Positions 33,640 through 44,634 of a DNA stretch of 64,000 bases are shown here, in pieces (positions within the stretch are counted from its first letter, which is position 1; each line of letters opens with the position of its first letter). Source of the DNA: CAYFPX01 sp964519895 (GTDB lineage: Bacteria > Myxococcota_A > UBA796 > CAJQPC01); contig CAZFLE010000027.1 in the NCBI GenBank assembly GCA_964519895.1, positions 1 through 64,000 of the forward strand, read 5' to 3'. Made by a program: the position numbers and the translations under genes. The notes under the pieces are model-generated. The model ran no database searches. It worked only from the letters and a program-made list of their open reading frames with translations, and was not told the origin of the DNA.

Positions 33640-35570
33640 TGCTTGCCCTGACGTGGATCGGTGCTGCCCTGGCCGGCGGCGTGCTCTATAGCGCCACGGA
33701 CTACGCGGCCCTCGACGCACTCTCCGCCCAGGTCCACGTGGCGGGCCGGGTGGCCGGTGCGACCACGACCTGGGTGTGGCCAGACCTGCCTGCGGGTCGC
33801 TGGAGCTTTGCCGCCGTCGTGCCGCCAGACAGCGCGATCGCCGGCCTGCGCTACCGCCACGGGGACGGCGACTGGGTCTCAGCGGGGGCGACACCGTCCG
33901 ACCAGGTCTCCGTCGAGGCGGGCCCGGATGGCGAGCTCGCGGAGCTGCTCGTGGGGGAGGTCTTCTCGACGCCGCTGCCCCTGCTCACCGAGCCCGGCAC
34001 GCTGACGCTGGAGCTCTCCTGGCAACAGGTGCTCTCCGCCCGAGACGAGACGCTCTCGGTGGTCCTGCCCCTGGACGACGCCGGCCTGAACCCCGGCGAG
34101 CCTCGGGTCGATGTGACCTTTGACGTGGTCGGGCTCGAGGACCTGGTCGCGGCCGACCTGGCGCCCACCGGTGACGTGGCCATCGCTGGCACCGACGCGG
34201 CGGCCAGCTGGTCCGGCACGATGGGAGACGCCGACGCCGTCACCCTGACCTGGACCGAGCAGCCCGGTGCCTTCGGTGTGCAGGTCCTGACCTACCGCCC
34301 GGCCCAGGACCCCTTCACCGGGGCGCTGGCAGGGCCGGGCTACGGCCTGGTGGTCCTGGTGCCGGGTCCGGTCGACGCCGGCGCCCGGGTCGACCAGCTG
34401 TTCACCCTCGTGCTCGACGTGTCGGACTCCATGGCCGGGGAGAAGCTGGACACAGCGGTGGCCGCCGGCGGTCGCTGGCTCGGCGAGCTCGAGGAGACGG
34501 ATCGCTTCAACCTGATCCCTTATGCGTCCCAGGCCTGGCCCTTTCGGGCCACCGCTCCCACCGCCTCAGAGGGCGCCGTGGCGCGGGGCGACGCCTTCCT
34601 GGCGCGCCAGGAGGCAGCCGGGCTGTCCGATCCGGGCGAGGCGCTCACCGAGGCCCTGGACCTGGCAGACGACACCCTGCAGCAGACGGGCTTCCTGGGC
34701 TGCGGCGGCACCCGGCGGGGTCCCGAGGGCGACGCGCCGCCGGTCGCGGACAACCCCATCGAGGCCGTCCATGGCGGCCTTTCGGCCGCGGCCTATGTGG
34801 TGCTGCTGACCGACGGCGAGGCGACCGCTGGCGAGACCGACCCCGACGCGCTGGCCCAGCAGGTGGCCCAGGAGAACACCTTTGGTGCCAGCCTGTTCGC
34901 GCTGGGCATCGGACCCGACGCCGATCTGGGGCTGCTGGATCGGCTCGCCCGGGAGAACCGCGGCGAGGCAGCGCTCGTCGAGGACTCCGACGGGGTCGCC
35001 AACGCCGTCGCAGCGCTCCAGGAGCGGCTGCAGGACCCCCTGCTGGTCCAGCCGGTGGCGGTGGTGGCCGGCGCCTGGGACCAGGCCCCCCGCGACCTGG
35101 CGGACCTGTCCGGGGGCCACGAGCTCTTGATGGCCTTTCGCTACGACCAGCCCGGAGAGACCCAGGTCTTCCTGTCCGGGCTCCGAGGCCCAGAGGACAT
35201 CGACGAGACCTACGACGTCGCCCTGCCCGAGCTCGACGAAGCCCTGCCCGTGATCGCCCGCGCGTGGGCGCAGCTCAGAGCGAGGGACCTGGACACCGCC
35301 TGGCTGAGCGGAGACACCAGCGTGCTCACGGAGCTGACCGATCTGGTCGAGACCTACGGCGTCGCCAGCGACGTGGTCACCTTGGCCTTCGAGGCCAGCG
35401 ACCCCGAGTCCAGCGGCGCCGGCGACGCCGCCCTGGCCATCGCCGACGACTCGGCCGGCTGCGGCTGCAGCGCGGTCCCGGCCACGCTCTCGTGGACGCT
35501 CCTGGTGGGCCTGGGCGCCGCCGTGCGGCGTCGACGGGTGCGGCCCACGTCCCAGAACAGGCGGCGCTGA
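33639..35570 (+). CDS. VWA-domain surface protein with MYXO-CTERM tail
   Basis: This encodes 643 residues. The signal is ~1-13 (ends GAALAGG). The first ~240 residues are beta-rich and VIT-like. A von Willebrand factor A domain follows with an intact MIDAS site: DVSDSM (~265), a threonine-containing middle and LLTDGEAT (~390). The C-terminal AGCGCSAVPATLSWTLLVGLGAAVRRRRVR is a textbook MYXO-CTERM signal (CGCS, membrane helix, Arg cluster), so it is probably processed by a myxosortase and surface-anchored. VIT-VWA proteins bind other proteins through a metal ion. It is the last gene of the three-gene operon. Confidence 0.85.
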   Translation: MLALTWIGAALAGGVLYSATDYAALDALSAQVHVAGRVAGATTTWVWPDLPAGRWSFAAVVPPDSAIAGLRYRHGDGDWVSAGATPSDQVSVEAGPDGELAELLVGEVFSTPLPLLTEPGTLTLELSWQQVLSARDETLSVVLPLDDAGLNPGEPRVDVTFDVVGLEDLVAADLAPTGDVAIAGTDAAASWSGTMGDADAVTLTWTEQPGAFGVQVLTYRPAQDPFTGALAGPGYGLVVLVPGPVDAGARVDQLFTLVLDVSDSMAGEKLDTAVAAGGRWLGELEETDRFNLIPYASQAWPFRATAPTASEGAVARGDAFLARQEAAGLSDPGEALTEALDLADDTLQQTGFLGCGGTRRGPEGDAPPVADNPIEAVHGGLSAAAYVVLLTDGEATAGETDPDALAQQVAQENTFGASLFALGIGPDADLGLLDRLARENRGEAALVEDSDGVANAVAALQERLQDPLLVQPVAVVAGAWDQAPRDLADLSGGHELLMAFRYDQPGETQVFLSGLRGPEDIDETYDVALPELDEALPVIARAWAQLRARDLDTAWLSGDTSVLTELTDLVETYGVASDVVTLAFEASDPESSGAGDAALAIADDSAGCGCSAVPATLSWTLLVGLGAAVRRRRVRPTSQNRRR

Positions 35571-35574
35571 CCTC

Positions 35575-35721
35575 AAAGCCCCGGTCTACTTCCGCCTCCG
35601 AAGCCAGAGCCCCTGCTTTCTTCCGCCTGGACGTGTCGATCAGGTCCCAAGCGCCAATTCTTCGGCCGGAAGACCCCCAAATCAAGCCGCGGCGGCGCCC
35701 AAGCGGAAGAGGGAAGGGGCT
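35575..35721 (-). repeat. Dispersed hairpin repeat, copy 1
   Basis: Read on the minus strand this starts right at the stop codon of the GltS gene with CCCCTTCCCTCTTCCGCTTG (shared with copy 3), and includes CAGGCGGAAGAAAGCAGGGGCTCT, closely related to the 3' part of the other copies (44635-44800 and 49281-49446). The CCCAAGCGGAAG arm is at 35698-35709. The middle is divergent and the second arm is imperfect (CTTCCGCCTGG at 35620-35630). It fills the space between two convergent genes. Confidence 0.7.
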
Positions 35722-37108
35722 ATGGTTCTGGGTCGTCGCGAGGCCACAGGGACAGCCACGGGCGATCCAGCTGCAGTGGACCGAACTTCCACCACCCGAT
35801 GAGCAGCGCCGCCAGGTACACGAGCACCATGCCCAGGGCCACCCAGACCGCCGAAGGGAAGCCGTCCGGGTAGTTGGCCACCGGGTACGGCAACACCACG
35901 ATCAGGAGCGCCGCACCGAGGGGCAGCGCACCCGCGGACCCGAGCACTGCGCTGGTCGCCGACGGGCCCTTCAGGTCGGGGTCCAGCAGCCGCAGCAGGG
36001 CCAGCCCCATGGGCAGCGTGCCAGTGGCCGTGCCGAACAGCAGCACCGCGTGCTCGAAGGGCGCGACTGGGAACGCGCGACGCGCCACCCACAGCACGAC
36101 CAGCAGGGTGGCGAGCCCCCCCAGCCCCGTCAGGACCAGGATCGGGAGCAGGTTGGCGGACAGGACCTTGACCGAGACAGCACTCAGCGCGGCGCAGGTC
36201 ATCACGTCGACCGTCAGCCCTGCGACCCGGCCCAGCTGGCCGTCGTGGAGCGTGGGCAGGGACTTGACCCGGCGCCAGGGCACGCGAATGGCCAGGGCCA
36301 GGAGCGTGCCGATGATGAAGTGGAAGCCCCAGATCATCGCCGCGATCTGCGGCTTGCTCACCAGCGCCGTCGTGAGCCCGACGACCACCCCATAGGTGAG
36401 CAGGTAGACGGTACCGATGCCCACCACCTGGTTGGAGAGAGGCTCCAGTCCGCCGACTTCGGTGCTGGGCTCGCGGGCTTCGGCGGCCGCGTCCTGGGCC
36501 CCGCGCTCTCCGCCACGCCCGGGGTCGTCGGCCCACCCCAGCTCGCGGCCGATGGCGACCAGCGGAACCCCGACCAACACGGCCCAGGCAAAACCCACAC
36601 TGGCGATGATCAGGCCCAGCTGCGAGCCGTCCACCAGTCCCGTGGCCTCCCAGGCCTTGCCCAGGGAGAGGGCCTGGCCGGGGCCCTGCTGGAAGCCCAG
36701 GGGCAGGAGCAGTCCGAAGCCCGGGTGGGTCTTTTCGCCGGTGAGCATGGCGATGCCGAGCACCACCAGCACCCCGATCACCGCCTGGACCAGCGCCAGC
36801 ACGGGAATCGAGAAGGCATAGGAGACGGCACCCCCACCGCCCTTTCCCTGGGCCGGCGACTGCAGGCTCACGGCGATGAACAGGATGGCCAGCCCGTGGT
36901 AGACGATGCTCTCCAGGGTCCCCGTGTCCAGGGGCAAGATGCCGAGCAGCCCAGGCCCTAAGATCAGCCCCGCGACGCCGGCCACGATGCTGTCGGGGAT
37001 CCCGAGCCGCTGAAGGGGCGGCAGGCTGCGGCGAAGCACCGTGGCGCCCAGCAGCAGCACGCCCAGCCACAGGCCCGTGAGCACGAGCCCGCTCTCCCAG
37101 AACGTCAC
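35720..37108 (-). CDS. gltS: GltS-type sodium/glutamate symporter family protein
   Basis: This encodes 462 residues with ~11-12 hydrophobic segments arranged as two inverted halves, as in GltS (ESS family), which imports glutamate with sodium. Features: IPDSIVAGVAGLILGPGLLG (~37-56), the re-entrant Gly-rich loop GFQQGPGQALSLGKAWE (~138-154), and a second-half loop FGTATGTLPMGLALLRLLDP (~350-370) that corresponds to the conserved GTATG of GltS. A charged loop with acidic and Gly-rich sequence lies at ~195-225. Substrate is inferred from family only. The GTG start is four bases after the TPR gene stop, so the two form an operon. Confidence 0.8.
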   Translation of the reverse strand: MTFWESGLVLTGLWLGVLLLGATVLRRSLPPLQRLGIPDSIVAGVAGLILGPGLLGILPLDTGTLESIVYHGLAILFIAVSLQSPAQGKGGGGAVSYAFSIPVLALVQAVIGVLVVLGIAMLTGEKTHPGFGLLLPLGFQQGPGQALSLGKAWEATGLVDGSQLGLIIASVGFAWAVLVGVPLVAIGRELGWADDPGRGGERGAQDAAAEAREPSTEVGGLEPLSNQVVGIGTVYLLTYGVVVGLTTALVSKPQIAAMIWGFHFIIGTLLALAIRVPWRRVKSLPTLHDGQLGRVAGLTVDVMTCAALSAVSVKVLSANLLPILVLTGLGGLATLLVVLWVARRAFPVAPFEHAVLLFGTATGTLPMGLALLRLLDPDLKGPSATSAVLGSAGALPLGAALLIVVLPYPVANYPDGFPSAVWVALGMVLVYLAALLIGWWKFGPLQLDRPWLSLWPRDDPEP

Positions 37109-37112
37109 TCGC

Positions 37113-37862
37113 TCAGAGCTCGGCCAGCATGGCCTTGGCCAGGCGCTGGTGCTTGCGGATGGAGGGGCCGTCCCCAGCGCCCGGGTTCAGACCAACGACC
37201 CGTTGGAGCAGGGTCCGGGCCGCAGCGTCATTGCCTTCTTCGCGCTCCAGATCCGCCATGTAGTACAGGTTGATCGCGGAATTGGGTGCGATCTTGAGCG
37301 ATCGGCTCAGGTAGTCCCGGGACTTGTCCAGGTCCTTCAGAGGCCAGGGCAGCGAGAAGTGGAAGCGGCCCAGGGCCCGAAGGGGCCCAGCGTCGTCGTG
37401 GGCGGCGTTGATGGCGGCGGCCTTTTCGGCGTTCTGCTGGAATTTGTCGCCCAGGCCCTCCTTGAGGGCGGTGACGATGCCGTGGCCATTGCTGTAGGCG
37501 CCGATGTTCGCTGCGGCCCAGTAGTAGCCGTCGACCCCGCCGGGCTTGATGCGCTTGGCCTTCTCGGCGTAGTCCCAGCCGGCCTTGCCGTGGCGGGCCT
37601 TGACGTCGTCGTTGGTCGCGCCCGAGGCCTGCCAGTAGTAGAACCGCGCCAGGTTCCAGCAGACTTCGTAGTTCTTGGCGTCGACGGCGTGGGCCCGCTC
37701 CAAGAGCCGGATCGCGGTGTCTGCGCTCGTGCCCGCGTCCCGGGTGCCCCAATGCCGGTTGGCTTCGGCGAGGGCGGTGGCCGCGTCGTCCTGGGCCAGC
37801 GCCACGCCGGGCACCAGGCCCAGTGCAGCCAGCCCGGCCAGGGTCTTGCGTCGCGTGATCAT
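37113..37862 (-). CDS. Exported TPR protein, TatT-like (TRAP transporter T component family)
   Basis: This encodes 249 residues. The N-terminus MITRRKTLAGLAALGLVPGVALAQD has an RRK signal that is twin-arginine-like (RRKTLAG) with cleavage after ~24. About six helical hairpins follow, with TPR-like spacing, including DAKNYEVCWNLARFYYWQA, GPLRALGRFHFSLPWPLKDLDKSRDYLSRSLKIAPNS and LERAHAVD. This resembles TatT/T-component proteins that pair with transporters, and here it precedes a GltS-like symporter in one operon. Periplasmic location and partner are inferred. Confidence 0.7.
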   Translation of the reverse strand: MITRRKTLAGLAALGLVPGVALAQDDAATALAEANRHWGTRDAGTSADTAIRLLERAHAVDAKNYEVCWNLARFYYWQASGATNDDVKARHGKAGWDYAEKAKRIKPGGVDGYYWAAANIGAYSNGHGIVTALKEGLGDKFQQNAEKAAAINAAHDDAGPLRALGRFHFSLPWPLKDLDKSRDYLSRSLKIAPNSAINLYYMADLEREEGNDAAARTLLQRVVGLNPGAGDGPSIRKHQRLAKAMLAEL

Positions 37863-37931
37863 GGGTACAGGCCTCCACCCGCGGGTCGCACCGGCGGTCC
37901 AGGAATTAAGCCCCTGGACGGAACGACCATC

Positions 37932-38303
37932 CTACTTGTTCACCGCCGGCTCACCGGTCGGCTGCTTCTCGATTCGGTCCGCCGCGCTGCCGGACTCGAC
38001 CTGGGCGGGCTCCTGGGTGCGGGTCTTGGGTCCAGCCGTGCCGACCTGCTTGGTCGTCTCGGTGTCGCCGCCCTTGGGTCCGGCCTTGCCCGTGCTCCCG
38101 TTGCCCTTGTTGCCGCTGCCACCGGTCAGCGTGGGCTCGGCCGCCGGGTCTGGCGTGGCGCTCTGCGCGTCCTGGGCAGGGGTCGCGGGATCTTCCACCG
38201 GCGGCGACGCCGGCTCCGGGGCCTGGACCCGTGCAGGCTCGGCAGCAGGGGCGCTGGCGGGCTCGCTAGCGCCGCAAGCAATCATCCAGATCAACGAGAA
38301 CAT
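37932..38303 (-). CDS. Low-complexity Pro/Ala/Glu lipoprotein
   Basis: This encodes 123 residues from ATG 38303 with GGAGGG upstream. The signal MFSLIWMIACGAS gives a lipobox (MIAC, Cys10). The mature part is disordered-looking, with Pro/Ala/Glu-rich sequence, then a Gly/Lys/Thr-rich stretch (GGSGNKGNGSTGKAGPKGG) and a polar C-terminus. No folded domain is visible. It may be a periplasm-spanning or spacer lipoprotein. It ends 69 bases before the TPR gene and may share its promoter. Confidence 0.6.
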   Translation of the reverse strand: MFSLIWMIACGASEPASAPAAEPARVQAPEPASPPVEDPATPAQDAQSATPDPAAEPTLTGGSGNKGNGSTGKAGPKGGDTETTKQVGTAGPKTRTQEPAQVESGSAADRIEKQPTGEPAVNK

Positions 38304-38404
38304 CGGGCCCTCCAAGGCTGCAGCGTGGGGGCATACCGCAGGGTCTACGCTCGGCGCAAGGGCCAACGTGAGCCCAGGAGTTTCGTGCCGAACCCGCGTC
38401 GGAA

Positions 38405-38423
38405 GTTGACAGAGTCTGACCCC
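38405..38423 (+). repeat. REP-like TGACCCC element
   Basis: GTTGACAGAGTCTGACCCC has the same TGACCCC end as the 51 bp repeats at 7154 and 26158, and resembles elements described near REP-associated tyrosine transposases. It is a single short match in the leader of the EF-G gene, so the assignment is weak. Confidence 0.3.
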
Positions 38424-38469
38424 TTGAGCTATCAGGCCGCCCCTTCACTCCAAAGACTCGGAGTTCACG

Positions 38470-40548
<2,079 letters not shown>

Positions 40549-40579
40549 GGCCTGCCCTCGGCCCCTGCCGAGGTTCGTG

Positions 40580-41839
40580 ATGCTTTCTGAAGAGATCTAC
40601 GCCCGAAGCCCGATGAAGGTCTTCCACCAGTCGATCCACGGCGGCCTGGCCGCTGGGGAGCTGGGTGGCGTCGTGGGACGTGCCGGGGTCGGCAAGAGTG
40701 TGCTGCTGGTGCACCTGGCCCTGGACCGGATCCTGCGCGACGACAACGTGCTCCACATCTCCCTGCGGGACAGCGCCGATCACGTGCGCTCGTTCTACGA
40801 CGAGCTCTTCCCGCGGGTCACCCGCGCGGCTGGGCTGGGCAAGGCCGAGGCCCTGGCCATCACGCTGGAGCGCCGGCGGATGATCCAGGCCTACCTGAAC
40901 CGACCCTTCACGTCCGACGACCTGCTGCGGGCCCTGGACATGCTGGGCGAGTTCATGCAGTTCGAGCCGCGGGCGGTCTTCATCGACGGCTACCCCGCCG
41001 AGGACGCCGCCGGACTCGAAGCCCTCGCCGGTGTGGCCCACGATCGCAAGCTGGCGGTCTGGCTCGCTGTGAGGACTCACCGGGACGACCACGACGAGTT
41101 CCCGAATTCCGATCGCTACAGCACGGTCGTGAAGCTCGAGCCCGTCGACGAGCACATCGTGCTCTCGGCCCTCAAGGTGCACGGCGACCCGGACGGCCAC
41201 ACCATGGGCTTGGAACTCGATCCCACGCGGCTGATGGTGCTGGGCGAGGACACGTGGGACCCCACCACGGCCCCCTTTGCCACGGACGCCCGAGCCTGCA
41301 CCCTCTACTCCGGGGGCGCCAAGGGCGCCGAAGCCGCCTTTGGCGAGCTGGCGGACCGGTACGGGGTCTCCGAGATCAACTTCAGCTTCAACGGCCACCA
41401 CCAGGACCGGCTGGAGCACCGCGTCGAGCTCTCCGAGCGCGAGCTCGCGGCCGGCGACGTCTCCCTCAAGTACGTGTCGCGCCGTCTGCACCGGGACTAC
41501 GCCCACAAGGTCGGCATCCGAAAGATCCTGCAGTCCCTGTGGCACCAGGTCTCCCGGGCCCAGCAGATCTTCGTGGTCGGCGTGATCCAGGAAGACGGCA
41601 CGGTCCAGGGCGGCACGGGGTGGAGCGTCGAGCTCGCCCGCATGTGGCACAAGGACCTGTGGGTCTTCGACCAGGACCAGGATGGCTGGTTCAGCTGGAG
41701 CGGCAGCCGCTGGGAGTCCGGGGTGCCGGTGATCAACAGCGAGCACGTCTGCGGGACGGGCACCCGCCGCCTGCAGGACAACGGCCGTCAGGCCCTGGCC
41801 GAGCTGTTCGAGCGGAGCTTCAGCCTCTACGAGAGCTGA
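40580..41839 (+). CDS. P-loop ATPase fused to SLOG-like Rossmann domain
   Basis: This encodes 419 residues. The N-terminal half is a RecA/KaiC-like P-loop domain: Walker A GRAGVGKS (33-40), then LLVHLALDRILRDDNVLHISLRD, and a Walker B-like strand RAVFIDG (131-137). The C-terminal half (~238-405) has TLYSGGAKGAEAAFGELADRYGVSEINFSF, the glycine-rich entry of SLOG/LOG-type nucleotide-binding folds, and ends CGTGTRRLQDNGRQALAELFERSF, as in such families. SLOG domains bind or cleave nucleotide signals. I do not know this fusion from characterised proteins. It starts 31 bases after EF-G, and its stop abuts the stop of the convergent PilZ gene. Confidence 0.7.
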   Translation: MLSEEIYARSPMKVFHQSIHGGLAAGELGGVVGRAGVGKSVLLVHLALDRILRDDNVLHISLRDSADHVRSFYDELFPRVTRAAGLGKAEALAITLERRRMIQAYLNRPFTSDDLLRALDMLGEFMQFEPRAVFIDGYPAEDAAGLEALAGVAHDRKLAVWLAVRTHRDDHDEFPNSDRYSTVVKLEPVDEHIVLSALKVHGDPDGHTMGLELDPTRLMVLGEDTWDPTTAPFATDARACTLYSGGAKGAEAAFGELADRYGVSEINFSFNGHHQDRLEHRVELSERELAAGDVSLKYVSRRLHRDYAHKVGIRKILQSLWHQVSRAQQIFVVGVIQEDGTVQGGTGWSVELARMWHKDLWVFDQDQDGWFSWSGSRWESGVPVINSEHVCGTGTRRLQDNGRQALAELFERSFSLYES

Positions 41840-42496
41840 TCACGCCGCTGACGACGCGTCCCTGAGCTCGGTCATCAGGGCATCCCACCAGGTGTCGCCT
41901 CTCTCGTCGAGGCACAAGATCCTGGCACCGGCCAGGCGTGTCTGGCTGCCGGCGGGGTCCAGGCGAAGGTTGCGGATCTCGACCCGGACGGGAATGGACC
42001 CGACCTCGGCCACGTCCAGGTGCGCCATGAAGGGCATGCGCATCCGGGCCCAGGGCGAGAGCAGGTCGCAGCGAAAGGCCAGGCCGCCCTTGGACAGGTC
42101 CACCACCGGGCAGGCCTCGGAGCCTGGCACGGTCAGCCGCATGCCGTCATCCTCGGCGAGGGGGATGCGCGTATGCACGCGCCGGTCTTCCTGGCGACGG
42201 AGCACACGGGGGCGCTCCAGGATCCAGTGACCGTCCTCGTCGGAGCCGAAGGTGTCCGTGTAGAAGGCCCACGTGGCCTCGGAACGCTGCACGTCCAGCC
42301 GCACCGTCAGGCCGGGCGGCGGCGCCATCAGGCGACTGCTTGGCGCAAAGGTGACGCGACCCTCGCGGTCCGCCGACGCGATGGATCCGGGGATGCAGCG
42401 GCCAGCAGGCCCCATCATCGTGGCTTGGGGCTTGTGCGGTGCGAGACCGCGCAGCTGAGTGCGCACCTCGGCAGGGTGGAAGTAGCAGGCATTCAT
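41840..42496 (-). CDS. PilZ-domain protein
   Basis: This encodes 218 residues from ATG 42496, with GGAGG upstream (an ATG at 42529 is weaker). The N-terminal ~95 residues look like a YcgR-N-like beta barrel (GSIASADREGRVTFAPS). The PilZ domain follows at ~100-215: the cyclic-di-GMP site RRQEDRRVHTRI (overlapping RxxxR motifs) and DLSKGGLAF (DxSxxG). This is the second PilZ protein in the window. It may act on motility or surface structures, but there are no such genes next to it. Confidence 0.8.
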   Translation of the reverse strand: MNACYFHPAEVRTQLRGLAPHKPQATMMGPAGRCIPGSIASADREGRVTFAPSSRLMAPPPGLTVRLDVQRSEATWAFYTDTFGSDEDGHWILERPRVLRRQEDRRVHTRIPLAEDDGMRLTVPGSEACPVVDLSKGGLAFRCDLLSPWARMRMPFMAHLDVAEVGSIPVRVEIRNLRLDPAGSQTRLAGARILCLDERGDTWWDALMTELRDASSAA

Positions 42497-42564
42497 GGAC
42501 CCTCCATCGGACGGCGGGTCCCCTGCCATGAGGAGCTGGCCGGGGTTTCCCTCTCAATGTGACA

Positions 42565-43479
42565 TCACGTGACGGAGAGCGTGTCCGGCGCGGGCTTCCG
42601 GGAGGGGGGCAGCAGTCCGGCGATGCGCCCCCAGGCCTCGGTCAGCACCCCCTGTCGCCCCCCCCTGGTGGCCTCTTGGACCGTGAACGGCGCCCCAAAA
42701 GCCAGGCTGACGGGGCAGGGACGCATGCGCTCGTCGCGGGCAAAGAGCGCCTCGGCCCCGTGGTGGGCCACCGGCACGATCACCAGCTCGGCAGGGCGTC
42801 GGACCCACCGTCGCACCCCCCGCAGGAAGGGCTGGAGCCGGCCGTCCGGGCTGCGGCTGCCCTCGGCATAGAGCAGGACCGGCCCACGCTGATCCCGCCA
42901 GTTCGACGCCAGACTCTGGGTCTCGAGGGCGATCGTGGCCAGCTCCCGGGGGGTGAGGGCCGGTCCCTCGGACGCCACGGTCGCGGACTGGGGGGTCTTG
43001 AGCGTGTTCAGTCCGATGCTCGCGATCCGCCGATAGGCGTCGGTGTAGACCTTGGGGCCGGCGACCACCAACAGGTCGTCGGCCACCGCGTGGCCCAGCC
43101 CGGACAACAGGGCATCGAGCACCTGGGTGTCGGTGTAGCTGAGGTGGTTGCACAGCCAGATCTGGGGCCGCCCGGCGATGGCCTGCAGCCGGTCCACGCC
43201 GGTGACGGTGCTGCCATCGGTGAGGTCCTGGAGGTGCCGCCGGGTAATGCGCCGCGCCAGGGGGTCGGCCCCGAAGATCTCGTAAGCCCCTCCGGCTTGG
43301 GCGAACGCCTCCTGCATCTGGGCGATCTCGGCCAGGCTGGCAGCGTCCGTGATCTGCGCCAGGGACCGCTGCAACCGCGCCACCGTGGGCGCGTCGGCGT
43401 CGACAGAGGCGCAGACGAACCCAGGCAAGTGCTCGCGGATCGCGTTCGGGGAGAGGCCGACCAGGGCAGCGGGATCCAT
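42565..43479 (-). CDS. Glycerolipid acyltransferase (PlsC-like family)
   Basis: This encodes 304 residues. The acyltransferase motif I is NHLSYTD (NHxxxxD, ~112-118), with IPQIWLC before it and motif III as LLYAEGSRSPDG (EGSRS, ~205-215). Motif II is less clear. Such enzymes transfer acyl groups to lysophospholipids or other glycerolipids. No clear membrane helix is seen apart from short hydrophobic stretches. The N-terminal ~90 residues have no family match in my knowledge. It is divergent from the DUF1704 gene at 43524. Confidence 0.8.
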   Translation of the reverse strand: MDPAALVGLSPNAIREHLPGFVCASVDADAPTVARLQRSLAQITDAASLAEIAQMQEAFAQAGGAYEIFGADPLARRITRRHLQDLTDGSTVTGVDRLQAIAGRPQIWLCNHLSYTDTQVLDALLSGLGHAVADDLLVVAGPKVYTDAYRRIASIGLNTLKTPQSATVASEGPALTPRELATIALETQSLASNWRDQRGPVLLYAEGSRSPDGRLQPFLRGVRRWVRRPAELVIVPVAHHGAEALFARDERMRPCPVSLAFGAPFTVQEATRGGRQGVLTEAWGRIAGLLPPSRKPAPDTLSVT

Positions 43480-43523
43480 CGGGCCCGGGGGTATCCCATC
43501 GGGCCCCGGTTACCATTCCGACG

Positions 43524-44606
43524 ATGGGCAGGAAGCTTCCGGCGCCGATCGTGGGCGCGGACCAGGCGCTGCACGAGCTGTATCAGCGGGTGCACTTCTC
43601 CCGGTTCCTGAACCCTGTGAATGCGCCCGAGGCCCGGCGCGTGTTCAACGCCGGTGCCCAGGCGCCCCCTTTCGAGTACCAACCGGCCACCTGGGCCGAC
43701 GCCGAGCTCCGGATCCTCGACAGCCTGGACCCGCCCCAGGACCATCCCCTGGGCCAGCTGATGCAGCGCGCCATCGACGGCACCCGTGCCTTCATCCTGG
43801 CCCTCCGGGACCGCACCCCTGAAGCCTTCGACACCCTGGCCCGGTCCGCCGGCTGGTACCCGGACTCGGACACGCTGGCGCACGCAGCCGACGAGGTCCG
43901 GGAGCACGACACCACAGCCTTCACCCTCCAGGCCGGCCAGGTCGCCCAGGCCCTGGGCGAAGCCCTGTGCCAGCGCGGCCTGGCGCTCTGGACCGTCGAG
44001 ATGGACCCGGTCATGTCTGCCCGGGTGCTGGTCGACGGCGCCAAGCAGTTGATCAAGGTCAGTCCTCGCGCCCGGTTCCGGGACCGGGACGTGGCCCGCC
44101 TCATCGCCCACGAGGTCGAAGTGCACGCCTGGCGCTCCGCCAACGGTCGCCACCAGCCCCTGCGCCTGTTCGCCACCGGCCTGCCCGGCTCGCTGGAGAC
44201 GGAAGAGGGCCTGGCGATGGTCGCCGAGGAGCGGGCAGGGGCCGCCAGCCCCGGGAGCGCATGGCGCCAGTCCATCGTGGTGCGGGCCATCGACATGGGT
44301 CGCACCGCGGGCTTCCGCGACCTGCACCGCCAGGTCTCCAGCCTGGCGGGGCCCGGTCTGGCGTGGGGTGTCTGCCTGCGGCTGAAGCGCGGCCTGGCTC
44401 GTCCGGAGCTGCCTGGGGTCTACGCCAAGGACGTCGTCTACTACCGGGGCCTGCGGCGTGTCGGTGCCTGGCTGGCCGCCGGCCACCCGATCGAGCACCT
44501 GTACGTGGGCAAGGTCGGCATCGATGACCCGGTGGATGCCTGGATCGACGCTGGGTTGATCAGCCGCCAGGAAGTGCCGCCGCTGTTCATGAAGCCGGCG
44601 GCGTGA
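43524..44606 (+). CDS. DUF1704 (QEGLA-motif) metallopeptidase-like protein
   Basis: This encodes 360 residues. The zinc-binding motif is LIAHEVEVHAWR (His196, Glu197, His201 within HExxxH), followed 26 residues later by ETEEGLAMVAEE, the EEGLA form of the QEGLA motif that supplies the third ligand. These are the hallmarks of the flavohemoglobin expression-modulating/DUF1704 family, which also contains the eukaryotic tyrosine carboxypeptidases of the MATCAP type. A peptidase activity is likely but the substrate is unknown. There is no signal peptide. Confidence 0.85.
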   Translation: MGRKLPAPIVGADQALHELYQRVHFSRFLNPVNAPEARRVFNAGAQAPPFEYQPATWADAELRILDSLDPPQDHPLGQLMQRAIDGTRAFILALRDRTPEAFDTLARSAGWYPDSDTLAHAADEVREHDTTAFTLQAGQVAQALGEALCQRGLALWTVEMDPVMSARVLVDGAKQLIKVSPRARFRDRDVARLIAHEVEVHAWRSANGRHQPLRLFATGLPGSLETEEGLAMVAEERAGAASPGSAWRQSIVVRAIDMGRTAGFRDLHRQVSSLAGPGLAWGVCLRLKRGLARPELPGVYAKDVVYYRGLRRVGAWLAAGHPIEHLYVGKVGIDDPVDAWIDAGLISRQEVPPLFMKPAA

Positions 44607-44634
44607 ATCCTGCGAGGTCTGGGCGTCGGCCCCG

